Notes: generated by a model from the letters alone, not told the origin. Shown: positions 1 to 10,503, counted from the stretch's first letter. The stretch is 64,000 nucleotides of DNA from Desulfomonile sp963700305 (GCA_963700305.1 CAVOXB010000027.1:1-64000); one strand, 5' to 3'. Made by a program: numbers and translations.

Positions 1-82
1 GTTCGACAGCCTGTTCCGTGTTCGTCGGCTCCAGTGGCGCTTTGGAATGATTGTCGCTGCTTTGGTGCTTCTTTTTGCCCAT
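1..82 (-). CDS. N-terminal fragment of an unidentified protein, cut by the window edge
   Basis: An open frame begins with ATG at 82 and runs off the left edge, giving about 27 very polar residues that start MGKKKHQSSDNHSK. A weak AGAG purine stretch lies about 6 bases upstream of the ATG. It follows the 5'-nucleotidase gene on the same strand at a distance of 88 bases, so the two may be cotranscribed. The charged, disordered start resembles N-termini of co-chaperones such as GrpE, but the fragment is too short to name. I am not sure it is a gene. Confidence 0.35.
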   Translation of the reverse strand, partial: MGKKKHQSSDNHSKAPLEPTNTEQAVE

Positions 83-170
83 GGCAACTCTGTTTATCTC
101 AAAAGAGCGCCCAGGGCAAGAGGGCCGAAAGCACAGATCTCCCGAAGCAGAGAAAATTACGGGGACTTTT

Positions 171-1686
171 CTAATTGAGACCTTCGACAAGATCCTGAGT
201 AACAATCTGTTTGTGCTTTATGAAATCGATCAAGAGGTCGCTCACTTGTTCAGCATAATTATAGCAGTTCCACCCATTCTCTTTGAGAATGGAATACCCG
301 TCGCCTCCTGATGCAAGAAAGTCATTGGTAGCGACGGAGTATGTTGAGGCAGGATCGAAGCTTTTTCCTCGAATAGAGTCGATGATCACCTTGCCGTTTT
401 TCAAAGAGTATGCAATCCCAAAGGTTTGAAGTTTTCCGCCGCTCCCCGGCTCCAGATCCTGGCTGAATTGAAGCACCTTCCGAAGATCTTCGCCAGCGAG
501 GTCCATTTTCACGACGACATTCGAGAAAGGCAAGACTGTGAAGACATCGCTCATCGTGATGTCGCCTTCCCTGATGCTTTCCCGGATTCCCCCTCCGTTG
601 ATTACCGCCACATCTGCTTTTGCGTAATCAGCCATCAAAAAAGTGAGAAGCCGACCAAGATTGGTGTCCCTACCAGATCTGATGGCAGATCTACCGCCGT
701 CGAGAAACACGTTCGTCTTGCCAATAACCTTTCCCAGCTCCGGGCCCATTTCAGACTTATACTTTTCGATCACCGCAGCTATTTGCGGATCTTCCTTCAC
801 TTCAGGTCCGAGATGGATTAATTCCCCTTGGTGCTTAACAATTCTGCCGTCCACCGCCTCCAAATCAAGCCTTCCAACATATTTGGCGTACGCGTCGGCC
901 TGGCAGAATGATGGTATTTACGACCTTTATTGGCGGATCGATCTTGGTATGTGTGTGCCCTCCTATTATTACATCGATCTTGGGGCATGCTTCCGCCAGC
1001 ATTTTGTCGTCGTGGATGCCGATATGAGTGAGGGCGATCACGAGATCCTCGTCTTTAGCATCCTTAAGCAGCTCTATCGCTGTGGATGTAGGATCCTCGA
1101 AAACCAATCCTTTGATGTTGTTGGGATGCGTGGTAATTGGAGTCTCTTGGGTGGTGAGCCCGAAGATAATTACCCGGGTTCCGGAACTCGGATATTTCTT
1201 TTCGATCAGAGACTCGAAAACATTTGCACCGGTGGACGTCCTGGTGTTTGCGCTCAAGAGAGGGAATTGCATCAGCGGCTTGAGAGCTTTGAAGAGATTA
1301 TCCTGGCCATAGTCGAATTCATGATTGCCCACGACCATGGCATGGAATCCCATCTTGTTCATCAAATCCACGCCCATCTTGCCTTTGAACACCATTGAAA
1401 AAGGGGTGCCTGAGAGCAGGTCGCCTGCCATCAGAATCAGAGTCTCTCTGCCCTCCGCGGAATTGCGTGCAGAGACCTCTTTGAGAATCGTTTGAGCTTT
1501 GCCAAAACCACTGATTGGGCCGAGTTTGTCTTCTTGCGCGGCATAGTGGCCATGGGGATCGTTCATGTGCAGAATGGAGAGCTTAAGGGATTCCGCAGCA
1601 AAAGCCAGACTGCCCACAAACGAGCAGAGCAAAAGCAGAATCACTGAAATTAGTATTCGCAGCCAGCCGGCTGTGCTTAGTCTCAT
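171..1686 (-). pseudogene. 5'-nucleotidase / 2',3'-cyclic phosphodiesterase, UshA family (one frameshift)
   Basis: Secreted metallophosphoesterase that hydrolyses nucleotides in the periplasm. The start is ATG at 1686, because AGGTG lies just upstream and a clear signal peptide follows (MRLSTAGWLRILIS, then a hydrophobic run ending SLAFAA). Metal-site motifs are visible: HMNDPHGH, AGDLLSG, GNHEFDYG and GGHTHT. The C-terminal nucleotidase domain shows GRDTNLGRLL, NGGGIRE and ASGGDGYS. Near position 898 a base is lost in a G run: the first frame ends at 865, and the other frame continues as AYAKYVGRLDLEAVDGR, the normal family sequence. Merged length is about 505 residues, typical of UshA. The lesion is probably a consensus error. 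Confidence 0.85.
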
Positions 1687-1772
1687 GATGTTCACCTGGA
1701 TATTTCTGAAGAATTTTTCAGGGGACGCCCCATTTTGGCGCCGGGCGGTCATTCCGTGGGAAGTCGGATGCA

Positions 1773-1850
1773 TGGTCGGGGTGGCCGGATTCGAACCGGC
1801 GGCCTCGTGCTCCCAAGGCACGCGCGCTAACCAGGCTGCGCTACACCCCG
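1773..1850 (-). tRNA. tRNA-Pro (anticodon TGG)
   Basis: Full cloverleaf on the minus strand. The acceptor stem CGGGGTG pairs with CACCCCG, the anticodon stem CGTGC/GCACG encloses loop CTTGGGA with anticodon TGG, and the T stem GCCGG/CCGGC encloses TTCGAAT. Discriminator A and CCA are encoded in the DNA. Total 78 nt. It sits about 90 bases upstream of the nucleotidase start and has its own promoter on the other side. Confidence 0.96.
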
Positions 1851-1859
1851 CATCGGGCT

Positions 1860-1888
1860 TTTATATATTGGGTTGTGAAAAATCGCAA
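1860..1888 (-). promoter_or_regulatory. Sigma-70-type promoter of tRNA-Pro
   Basis: On the minus strand TTGCGA (1888-1883) and TATAAA (1865-1860) are separated by exactly 17 bases. The tRNA begins 10 bases after the -10 box, the spacing expected for a stable RNA promoter. Confidence 0.6.
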
Positions 1889-2120
1889 TAGATAGCAAAT
1901 GCCATAATCCACGGTCTAGTTTTGTCATGTCGCCGGTATTTGGTTCCGAGGTACCAAATGAATGAGTTCACGTCGGCAGTGAGGCCCATAGATGAGGTCT
2001 GACTGGGCGACTGCGCAAAATGTATGTCCCTTCCCCTGATTCGGGCTGTTTTCTGAGCAAACTATTCCCCCCGGCTCTTCTCAGCCCCCTCCCAGCGCCA
2101 CTTTGCCCCCGCGCTTTGTC

Positions 2121-3639
2121 TTAGCCCGAATCGCACAGGCACATCATCCTCCTTCGCGCTTCGAGAAGTATCTCGTTCGACGCATGCCCCCCAACCAGCC
2201 GAACGATAAGGTGTCGAGAGTGTGTGAGCACACGTCCCGGCGCCTTGATCAGCCAGAAGCGAATCGCCTTGAGACGACGATTTACCCAGCTTCCCCCCAA
2301 TACCAAGCGCTTCATGGCCGAATTCAGATTGAACGCAAGAATCATGATCTGCCACCATGCGGCATTGGCTCCAAAAAGACCGGAAGGAAACTTCCCTCCT
2401 GCCAGGTCCTCCTTCATGATCGAATGCGCTTCTTCAGACTTCCCGCACCGGCCTCGATACCACCAGATGAGTTCATCGGCCGCACAGTCTCGGTTCGTCA
2501 CAATGCCCGTAACCTTGGCACTTCACTCTCCCCCAATTCATGGTCTGAAACGGCAAACTCAGCTGATCATCCAGGCCGGGGAGGGCCTGCTGTTCGAGGG
2601 GTTCACGAATCGCAAGATACCGATACTCCGGACCGTGCTTCTTGCGCCCAGCCCACGTGGGCACGAAACAGACTTCAGCATACTCCTGGCACGTATCCAC
2701 CAGCTTCCCCTTCAACTCTCGATACAAAGGCTGCCAATCCTCGTCCGCTACATCTGCCACTGCTTGCCGATATGCCTCGTTCACCGGCGCTCCCACAGCG
2801 AAACCTATGGTCCCGAATCGTTTATTTTTCCCCTCAGCGCAGTATTTGAGGAGATCCTCTTGATATCCTGCCGCATCCGAACGCAGATACACCGTCTTCA
2901 CGCCAGAGGGCACAAACCCCAACGTTTGCTCGAATGCACGGAGAAGATCATAATTGGCGGGAACATTGCCGTCTCGGAATTCGCTGAACAGGATGAGTCG
3001 CTGCTCGGCCCAATAAAAGTTCAGCGGCTGATACGCCTTGTATTTCAGGTAACAATATTCCGCCTCCTTCTTGTGCGTCTGTGACACGGTTGCGTCCATG
3101 TCCACGGTAGCCGTGGTCTCCGGAGATTTCCTCTGCATCTCTGCCGCAAAGCCCGCATTGCACTCGATCAAACCCATCAGATGCTCCGTGGGCCGGTGAA
3201 TGAAAGCCTTATGGGGCTCCTTTTGCTTCTCCTGCTCGAAATCGTGAAAACACGCCAGCCACTCACGGATAATGGTCTCAGACGGCACTGTCCGGGTCCT
3301 TGCTTTGCGCCACCGTCTTCTCAGCGCCCGCTTTTCCGAACCCGTTCGACCATAGCCCTCAATCTCCCGAAGAAATCGACAGAACCCCTCGTCACTCTCC
3401 AGTACCCTGACATCGTCAACGCAGTCTCCTCCCGCAACATTCAACCAGATCAGCGGCAGCGCCATCTGTTCGTCCGTCCAGCCCTGATTACCCTGACGAA
3501 CCCGCACATGCTCGGATATGAGGCGCCCTAAACCCATCGCATGAGCGAATTCCACGTATGCAGGCAGCCCCGCAAGCGCTGTGAGCCCCCCGTCTCTCTT
3601 TTCTATTTCATACTGGAATGGAAGAAGACCTTGTGCCAT
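2121..3639 (-). pseudogene. IS1380-family transposase (one frameshift)
   Basis: DDE transposase of about 505 residues. Start ATG at 3639 is preceded by GAGGTGA at good spacing. Recognisable family segments are VDMDATVSQTHK (first acidic residues), YLRSDAAGYQEDLLKYC, GPEYRYLAIREPL, and the C-terminal block GRCGKSEEAHSIMKEDLAGG followed by FGANAAWWQIMILAFNLN. Near 2505 a GGG run carries one extra G. Removing it joins QGYG directly to IVTNRDCAADELIWW, so the gene is either inactivated by that base or misread. Family assignment rests on remembered similarity to IS1380 transposases. Confidence 0.82.
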
Positions 3640-3730
3640 ACTCGCTTCACCTCGTTGGTGATAGATTCTTCGTGGTAAAAGCATTCTATCCCCCTGAAAC
3701 CTCAGGGGCAACGAGGTTTTTTACTTTTCT
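2121..3730 (-). mobile_element. Insertion sequence of the IS1380 type (ends not resolved)
   Basis: The element is defined by its single transposase gene. A small hairpin CCCCTGA-AACC-TCAGGGG (3691-3708) lies upstream of the transposase start, a common place for read-through protection in insertion sequences. Imperfect direct copies CCACGGTCTAG (1909-1919) and CCACGATCTAG (3735-3745) flank the region, but I could not identify convincing terminal inverted repeats. The true limits probably lie within 1990-2120 on the left and 3690-3745 on the right. The 270 bases at 1851-2120 hold only the tRNA promoter and the left flank of the element. Confidence 0.55.
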
Positions 3731-3803
3731 TGACCCACGATCTAGGAATGTCAAAAGGTAACCATTCAGGTAGAAGTGGGATTGGAGAATTTGGGCAAAC
3801 CTC

Positions 3804-3901
3804 GGCCAGGCTTTTTCCAGCCTGCCGATGTTTGAGCGCGGTTTATGGCAGTCTGGAAAGCCTAGCCCACAGAAGCTATTCGGTCTCCGGACAACCGAAT
3901 G
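3804..3901. repeat. Palindromic repeat, family R1, copy 1
   Basis: The arms GGCCAGGCTTTTTCCAGCC and GGCAGTCTGGAAAGCCTAGCC form an imperfect palindrome, followed by a tail that ends GGACAACCGAATG. The same arms and tail recur at 27770-27825, and the arms recur at 10402-10470 and 50211-50278. It lies between the insertion sequence and the 3' end of rdgB. Nothing else is visible in 3731-3920. Confidence 0.7.
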
Positions 3902-3920
3902 TGTTACTGTCAATGCTGAG

Positions 3921-4519
3921 TCATTGATGGAGGTGTTCCGAAAATTGCCGCAACGCCATCCCGCGATGGCTTACCAAGTTTTTGGACTGTCTATCCATTT
4001 CTGCGAAAGTCAATCCTTCTTCCTCGTACAAGAAAATCGGATCGTACCCGAAGCCCTGGCTTCCCTTCAATTCACGGATTATCCGGCCTTCACAGGCTCC
4101 TCTGAATATTCTTTCCTCACCGTTCGGGTCAACGAGTGCAAGTACGCACACGAATCTTGCTGTTCGCTCTGAATCAGGCACTTCCAGCATTTCTTCGAGA
4201 ATGCTGATGCATTTTTCCTCATCGGACGCGGCCTCGCCGCGTATCTCGCGGAAAGCACGCCTGGCCTGCCGTTCAAGGCGTCGATGCAAAGGCCGGAGTC
4301 ATCGGCCAAAGTCACAAGTCCAGTGGCTAGAGCCAGGGTGCGCGCCTTTTTCATGGCGTTTTCCTCGAACGTTTCCCCGTCTTCTTCTACGTCGGCAGCG
4401 TCAGGAAATTCGGTCATTGAAAGAAACTCGATAGGAAAGTCTTTTACCAGATCTCTGAGCTCTCTTACTTTCCCCTGGTTTCTTGTGGCTATGAGGATCT
4501 TCTGCGGCAAAGATGACAT
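3921..4519 (-). pseudogene. rdgB: RdgB/HAM1 non-canonical purine NTP pyrophosphatase (one frameshift)
   Basis: House-cleaning enzyme that hydrolyses dITP/XTP to the monophosphate and keeps deaminated purines out of nucleic acids. The N-terminus KILIATRNQGKVRELR, the segment TLADDSGLCIDALNGRPG and the C-terminal GFGYDPIF and SHRGMALR motifs are all present. Near 4245 the text reads TACGCGGCGAG where the family expects one more G; this shifts SARYA from the true continuation GEAASDEEKC. Merged length is about 199 residues, normal for RdgB. It starts 5 bases after the penicillin acylase stop, last gene of a leftward operon. Confidence 0.88.
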
Positions 4520-4523
4520 GAAG

Positions 4524-6971
4524 CTATTCGCTTACCGGGGAATTGTTCGGTTTCATGGAAAGGGCTCCACTAGGCTTGCACTTGAACACTACGGGATTGA
4601 ATCCGCTTTTGCGGATCTCGGCTGTTTGGACAGGCTCGCACGATGCGCGTCCCGTGAGCCATGCTGATGTCTGATCTTTATAGTGAGTGGAGAAGAAGTG
4701 AGCGGAACTGCCCATGGGGCTTACACATGAAAGTTCAGGTGGTTGAGTCATGTCGGAGATCTGCCTCAACGAAACTCCGTCCTGAATTTTGAAAGCATGC
4801 GTCTGCGACCATCCGGCGAAGTTTATCGAGTCTCTTGAACCCGCCAGAGAGATCGGCCCCACATCATACAGAGCTTCCAAAAATCTGGAACGCACAGCGA
4901 GAGGATGCCGGAACTCCGTTTTGTGAATTTCGCCCCATTGCCATTTCTTCGGATCTGCAGTCATCAGGCTCTTGCCCAGAGAAACGCCTTTGTGAAAACT
5001 TCTGCACAGCAGTTCCTCAGGATCGGTTTTCCCGATCCATTTCTGGTTCTTGTTGACGAATATTTCTCTTACCAGTCTCGCAGGCAACGCTGAATGGGCT
5101 GTGAAAGCCTCGTACAATTCTTCCCCAAGTTGAGACAAAAGCAATTCTTCAACCAAGGCCTGGTAAAAAAGACCAAAAATAGCCGCGGCCGCAGAGTCCC
5201 GATTCATTTGAAAATCCCATGAACTCAGAATTCGTGCGGCTTCGCTGTCAGTCTGATTATTGAGTCCTTTCGCTGCTATGGCGTTCAGAATTATTGGAGA
5301 CATTTCTTTTGCCAGTGGTGACACAGTGTCAGTCTGCAGCGATTGAAAACTGTCTTTGCTGTGTTCGGGTATGCTTGCCAACAGTTCCTTGATCCGGTTT
5401 GATCTCCCTTCATTGTCCCAGTAGCAGCTTACAAGCACAGGGTTATTGTAGCCACCCGGACGACCATCCGCTGCAACTGAAAAACCATCCCGAGGATTCA
5501 TCACGGAAGGCAGGTCCTCGAAAGGGAAAAATCCTCCCCAATCGTGAACTCCAGTCCAGGCAGGCATAGGAATCTTGCCGTCGCTTCCGGATGCACGAAC
5601 CGGAACATGGCCAGCCCATTGAATCCCGCAATTGCCGTCCCCCTCAGCCCAGGCGATATTCATACACGGCGCCACCACGAACCTAGCCGCTGCTTCGACC
5701 TCTTTTCCGCCCTTAGCCCGGTTAAGAGCATACAGCGCCGGGAACAGCCCCGTTCCATCGCGACCGGTCCATTTCAGTGACAATGCGGAGTCTTTATGAG
5801 CCTCCGACATGATCGGCCCCGTTTCAGTGAGAGATATCGTCCTCGATACTGCAGATCCACTCTTAGTGCGATAAGTCTCCTGAATTTCGTCCATCTTGCG
5901 CCAGCGATCTATACGCCAATAATTCTTCCGTTCTGGATCGAGTTTCTCAATGAAGAGGTCCGCGTCGTCTGCCGGTGCTGGTATGCATCCCCAACTCACT
6001 TTGTTGTTGCTCCCCGCTATTGCCGCAGGAACCCCAGGAATGAATGATCCTGAAATATTGAAATCTCCGGCAACAAGCCGGGCCCTGTACCAGAATCCGG
6101 GAGCCGTAAGAGTCTGATATAAGATGCTACTGGCGAGAGGTTTTCCACTGCGCGTTTTCTTACCTGCGGCTATCCAGGCGCATCCGCCCTGGAGCGCCGG
6201 CAACGAGTGCTTTATGGAAGCGCCTGAAAAGAATATTCCTTTCGGCTCCCAGCCAACTAGCTCAGAAGCCACAAACGGGGAAGGCGCAGCAGGATCATCA
6301 GGCATGAGCCCAAAGGCTCGGTCCTTGCCCAAGCGACCCAGAAGCCTGCACATGATCGGGTCCATCCTCACGGCTACGGAACTTTCCCATGCTATTCCGT
6401 GCAGTGTTGAAAGCACATCTTCAGAGGTGAATGGGGCAGGTCGATACTCCAAAAGGGAAAATTCCACCGGCAACTTGCCTGTATGGTCGCTTATATATCT
6501 GTTGATCCCCTGGACGAACTTCTCAATCCAGGTTCGCTCTCGCTGGCCGAGATTTCCGGGGTATTCAGGAGATTTTCGACGTGCGACGGACATCCTGGCA
6601 AGATGGTCTCGCTCCAGATACTCCGATCCCATAATTTCGGCTAATCGGCCCTGTCCGGCGCGGCGAAGGTAATCCATTTGCCAGAGCCGGTCTTCAGCCA
6701 TTACATAACCCAATACGAACGCTACGTCTTCTTCCCGTTCCCCTATGATTCCAGGAATTCCATTAAGATCCCGGACCACCCTCACGTCTGCGGTAATACC
6801 ACTAGTCTCCACGAGGGACTTATTTTCAGGTAACAGAGATAGCGCGAAAAAATAAATCCACAGGATTCCAAAGCCCGCGATCAATATCAAGACCGTAGGG
6901 ATGGCCGTGAAGATCCGCAGGAGCCACACCTGATCAATGTCGATTTTCTGAAGGGCCTTAAGCCAGTTCAA
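4524..6971 (-). CDS. Penicillin-acylase-like Ntn hydrolase (peptidase S45 family) with cysteine at the nucleophile position
   Basis: 815-residue precursor of an amidase that would self-cleave into alpha and beta chains. Start is TTG at 6971, with GGAGG about 10 bases upstream inside the end of meaB. A membrane-spanning segment at residues 18-42 acts as signal or anchor. The alpha part contains the family signature DVRVVRDLNGIPGIIG and EEDVAFVLGYVMAEDRLWQMD. The expected serine after the autocleavage glycine is Cys264 in QGGCAWIAAGKKTRSGKP. The oxyanion Asn region follows as AAIAGSNNKVSWG. It is intact over 2.4 kb, in an operon between meaB and rdgB. Substrate unknown; N-acyl amino acid or N-acyl homoserine lactone hydrolysis is possible. 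Confidence 0.85.
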   Translation of the reverse strand: MNWLKALQKIDIDQVWLLRIFTAIPTVLILIAGFGILWIYFFALSLLPENKSLVETSGITADVRVVRDLNGIPGIIGEREEDVAFVLGYVMAEDRLWQMDYLRRAGQGRLAEIMGSEYLERDHLARMSVARRKSPEYPGNLGQRERTWIEKFVQGINRYISDHTGKLPVEFSLLEYRPAPFTSEDVLSTLHGIAWESSVAVRMDPIMCRLLGRLGKDRAFGLMPDDPAAPSPFVASELVGWEPKGIFFSGASIKHSLPALQGGCAWIAAGKKTRSGKPLASSILYQTLTAPGFWYRARLVAGDFNISGSFIPGVPAAIAGSNNKVSWGCIPAPADDADLFIEKLDPERKNYWRIDRWRKMDEIQETYRTKSGSAVSRTISLTETGPIMSEAHKDSALSLKWTGRDGTGLFPALYALNRAKGGKEVEAAARFVVAPCMNIAWAEGDGNCGIQWAGHVPVRASGSDGKIPMPAWTGVHDWGGFFPFEDLPSVMNPRDGFSVAADGRPGGYNNPVLVSCYWDNEGRSNRIKELLASIPEHSKDSFQSLQTDTVSPLAKEMSPIILNAIAAKGLNNQTDSEAARILSSWDFQMNRDSAAAAIFGLFYQALVEELLLSQLGEELYEAFTAHSALPARLVREIFVNKNQKWIGKTDPEELLCRSFHKGVSLGKSLMTADPKKWQWGEIHKTEFRHPLAVRSRFLEALYDVGPISLAGSRDSINFAGWSQTHAFKIQDGVSLRQISDMTQPPELSCVSPMGSSAHFFSTHYKDQTSAWLTGRASCEPVQTAEIRKSGFNPVVFKCKPSGALSMKPNNSPVSE

Positions 6972-6976
6972 CCTGT

Positions 6977-7939
<963 letters not shown>

Positions 7940-7947
7940 TTGGAGAT

Positions 7948-9099
7948 CTATTTGCGTTTTCCAAGGATATTTCTTGCGATTACAAGCCTTTGTATTTCGT
8001 TTGTGCCTTCATATATCTGAGTAATTTTGGCGTCCCGCATGTGGCGTTCCATTGGATAGTCTCTGCAATAGCCATAACCGCCCAGCACTTGCACGCCTTC
8101 TATTGAAGCGCTCATCGCTGTGTCTGACGCAAAGAGCTTTGCCATCGCCGCCTCTTTCTCGAAGGGCATCCCATGATCCTCGAGCCACGCGGCACGCCAG
8201 ATCAGGAGTTCGGCCGCGTCAAGCTGAGTAGCCATGTCCGCGAGTTTCCACTGGATGGCCTGAAATTCAGCTATGGGCTTACCGAACTGCGTCCGCTCGC
8301 GAGCGTATGCCGCAGCCTCTTCCAGGACGGCTCTTCCTATTCCCAGGGCTTGTGCCGCGATGCTTATTCGTCCGCTGTCCAGAGTTTCCAGCATCTGACG
8401 CAAACCGCTGCCAGGTTCCCCGAGAATATTTTCCTTGGGGACGCGGGCGTCCTCGAATATCAGTTCCGCTGTTCCTGACGCGTTGATACCGAGTTTTTCT
8501 TCCACCCTGCCTACCTTGAACCCTGGAGTCTCACGGACGTCGCAGACGAACTGGGTAATTCCCTTGTAGCCCTTGGATCTGTCCGTAATAGCGGCAAACA
8601 CACAGTAGTCGGAAATATTTCCACTCGTGATAAATTTCTTTTCGCCGTTGATTACCCACGAGTCGCCATCCAATCGTGCGGTGGTTCGCATTGATGCGGG
8701 ATCGCTTCCCGCGTCGGCTTCAGTCAAGGCATAGCATCCCACTGACTCGCCTGATGCGCATGGCGTGAGGAATCTCTGCTTTTGTTCTTCGTTACCAAAT
8801 TTCAGGAGTGGATAACAATACAGGGAATTATGCGCTGCAACTATGGTTCCCGTGCCCCCGCATCCTCGAGAAATTTCCGAAACTATCATTGCATAGGACA
8901 CATAATCCATTCCTCCCCCCCCGTACTCTATGGGAACGGCGACCCCCATCACGCCCATTTCACCGAGAGCTTTCATCACCTCGGGGGAGTGGGTGTGCTC
9001 GCGGTCCAGCCGGTCGGCAATAGGCTTAAGTTCGTTATCAGCGAATTTCCTGGCCATATCTCTGGCCATTTTTTGTTCTTCAGTGAGGAGGTAATCCAT
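7948..9099 (-). CDS. Acyl-CoA dehydrogenase, short/medium-chain (butyryl-CoA dehydrogenase type)
   Basis: FAD enzyme of 383 residues that oxidises acyl-CoA at the alpha-beta bond. The start MDYLLTEEQ at 9099 is chosen over an upstream in-frame start because AGGAG sits 6 bases before it and the family begins here. Visible signatures are CYALTEADAGSDP (flavin contact), ITSGNISDYCVFAA, QFGKPIAEFQAIQW and the C-terminal IYEGTNEIQRLVIARNIL with the catalytic glutamate. First gene of a four-gene leftward operon with meaB, the acylase and rdgB. Confidence 0.94.
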   Translation of the reverse strand: MDYLLTEEQKMARDMARKFADNELKPIADRLDREHTHSPEVMKALGEMGVMGVAVPIEYGGGGMDYVSYAMIVSEISRGCGGTGTIVAAHNSLYCYPLLKFGNEEQKQRFLTPCASGESVGCYALTEADAGSDPASMRTTARLDGDSWVINGEKKFITSGNISDYCVFAAITDRSKGYKGITQFVCDVRETPGFKVGRVEEKLGINASGTAELIFEDARVPKENILGEPGSGLRQMLETLDSGRISIAAQALGIGRAVLEEAAAYARERTQFGKPIAEFQAIQWKLADMATQLDAAELLIWRAAWLEDHGMPFEKEAAMAKLFASDTAMSASIEGVQVLGGYGYCRDYPMERHMRDAKITQIYEGTNEIQRLVIARNILGKRK

Positions 9100-9165
9100 T
9101 TGAAGCTCCTGTATTGATGACAGGCTTTTGGAGAAATATTCTTCTCCCATCATAATCCGGTCATA

Positions 9166-9194
9166 TTGGTAGAAGTCAGGCGTTTGATTGTCAA
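9166..9194 (-). promoter_or_regulatory. Possible promoter of the acyl-CoA dehydrogenase operon
   Basis: On the minus strand a perfect TTGACA (9194-9189) is followed after 17 bases by TACCAA (9171-9166), a weak -10 box. It lies about 67 bases upstream of the ATG at 9099. Confidence 0.4.
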
Positions 9195-9307
9195 TAGTAA
9201 ATAGGTCTTTATCGTCGAGTTTTGTGATTCGGCATTAAATTGAGCGCTCGGCTGGACCGCATATTCAACCGTTCGACTGAATGCTTGACAGTTGCGCTTG
9301 CGAAATC

Positions 9308-9336
9308 TGGACCTGTGACGAAGTTTTTTATATGAT
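9308..9336 (+). promoter_or_regulatory. Possible promoter of the tandem-domain protein
   Basis: TGGACC (9308-9313) and TATGAT (9331-9336) are separated by 17 bases. The start codon at 9367 follows at a suitable distance, with AAAGGAG as ribosome binding site at 9355-9361. Confidence 0.45.
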
Positions 9337-9366
9337 CACAATTCGCAATTTACGAAAGGAGACCTA

Positions 9367-10362
9367 ATGGGCAATTTTTATCAGCAATTCCTCGGGTCTA
9401 AACCTGGAATCCTGGTGGAGCTTGTGGATGATTCCAGTTCCCCGTTTACCGTTCGAACTGAGACAGGATTCGAATTCTTTGTAAGTGCTGAAGATTTTCG
9501 AAATTATTATAAAGAGAAAGACGATCCCACCCCGTCGCGATGGCGTCATCTGGTCACGGATCCGAGCACCGGGATGGTGGATGCGCGCAAGATAGCGCTC
9601 GTTATGGAGCTTATCCATTCTTTCGAGGAGACACTTCAGGATTTTGACAAGGCTCGATCAGTGATCCGTCAGTTGGCCAAATTTATGGGCGAAAATCCGA
9701 CCGCGCATGCGGATGAGTTGCTCCTCAAGCTGGAAAAGTCCGGATTGGATCGAGGTGGACTCACCAAGACTGACATGGAACGATTGATCAAAGCCCCTCG
9801 GGACATTAGAGATCTGCTGATAAGCGATGAATGCGCCGAGGTGCAAGTGGCTGAATTGCCTGAAGCAGTCCTTTCCCATGAATCCTCTCGAGTCAAACCT
9901 GCGGCAGACAAAAGAGTAGGGGAAGGAGAAAAGAAACGACCTCAAAAGACTCCAGTGAAATCACGGGCTGCAGGTATGAAGAATGTGGTCATGGAAGTCG
10001 ACGGAGACAGTCTGAGAATAGAGATCGATTTATCAAAGGATTTCGGACCATCCAAATCGGGTAAAACTACGATAGTAGCTTCCACAGAAGGTAACAAATC
10101 GGTTCTCGGCCGTCCGGAAAAGATAGGTCTGAATGTGTACAAAAAAGAAGGAAAGAAAAGCGCCACAGGTAGAAAAAGTTCCTTCAAAAATATGGACATG
10201 GACCTCAAGGGCCGCATGCTGACCATAAACGTGGACCTCTCAAAGGAATTCGGGCCGTCCAAATCCGGCAAGACCATAATCATAGCGTCCAGTGAAGGGA
10301 ATCAACTCGTTTACGGGTCCGAAGAAAAGATCGGTCTCAATGTGTACAGAAAAATTGAGTAG
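9367..10362 (+). CDS. Unknown protein with a tandemly duplicated C-terminal domain
   Basis: 331 residues, no signal peptide or membrane segment, so cytoplasmic. I do not recognise the family. Residues 1 to about 140 form a mixed acidic/basic N-terminal region; a charged linker (about 170-205) follows. The C-terminus holds two copies of a roughly 55-residue domain: copy 1 at about 207-262 and copy 2 at about 274-330. Each reads IDLSKDFGPSKSGKT or VDLSKEFGPSKSGKT, then IVAST/IIASS, EGN, and KIGLNVY. The near-identity of the two copies points to a recent duplication. It has AAAGGAG upstream of the ATG and stands alone. The SKSGKT motif looks like a basic nucleic-acid or phosphate-contact loop, but that is inference. 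Confidence 0.8.
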   Translation: MGNFYQQFLGSKPGILVELVDDSSSPFTVRTETGFEFFVSAEDFRNYYKEKDDPTPSRWRHLVTDPSTGMVDARKIALVMELIHSFEETLQDFDKARSVIRQLAKFMGENPTAHADELLLKLEKSGLDRGGLTKTDMERLIKAPRDIRDLLISDECAEVQVAELPEAVLSHESSRVKPAADKRVGEGEKKRPQKTPVKSRAAGMKNVVMEVDGDSLRIEIDLSKDFGPSKSGKTTIVASTEGNKSVLGRPEKIGLNVYKKEGKKSATGRKSSFKNMDMDLKGRMLTINVDLSKEFGPSKSGKTIIIASSEGNQLVYGSEEKIGLNVYRKIE

Positions 10363-10401
10363 ACCCGCAAGCATTAGGTTTGTCGCCGGCTATCATCTTT
10401 T

Positions 10402-10470
10402 GTTGGGAAGGCTTTCCAGTCTGCCTGCCCAAAAATGCCAATAATGGCAGGCCGGAAAGCCTGCCCCATG
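10402..10470. repeat. Palindromic repeat, family R1, copy 2
   Basis: Arms AAGGCTTTCCAGTCTGCC and GGCCGGAAAGCCTGCCCCA face each other around CAATAATGGC. This is the same element as at 50211-50278. It lies between the tandem-domain gene and the ferritin-like gene, where a stem of this size could also end or slow transcription. Confidence 0.75.
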
Positions 10471-10503
10471 ACTTTATGAAATCGTGTGGAAAAGGAGGCT
10501 TTT

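Noticed and set aside
643..1398. Long plus-strand open frame over the nucleotidase gene
   Set aside because: It is the complement of a clearly recognised nucleotidase, with no ribosome site and no protein family character.
2504..2506. Programmed frameshift in the insertion sequence transposase
   Set aside because: The shift is at a GGG run, not an A6/A7-G slippery site, IS1380 elements do not normally use one, and similar indels are spread over unrelated genes.
2103..3084. Plus-strand open frames across the transposase
   Set aside because: Two overlapping frames without start signals, antisense to the conserved transposase.
1909..3745. Target-site duplication of the insertion sequence (CCACGGTCTAG / CCACGATCTAG)
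   Set aside because: The copies differ by one base, are longer than expected for this family, and are not next to recognised inverted ends; chance similarity cannot be excluded.
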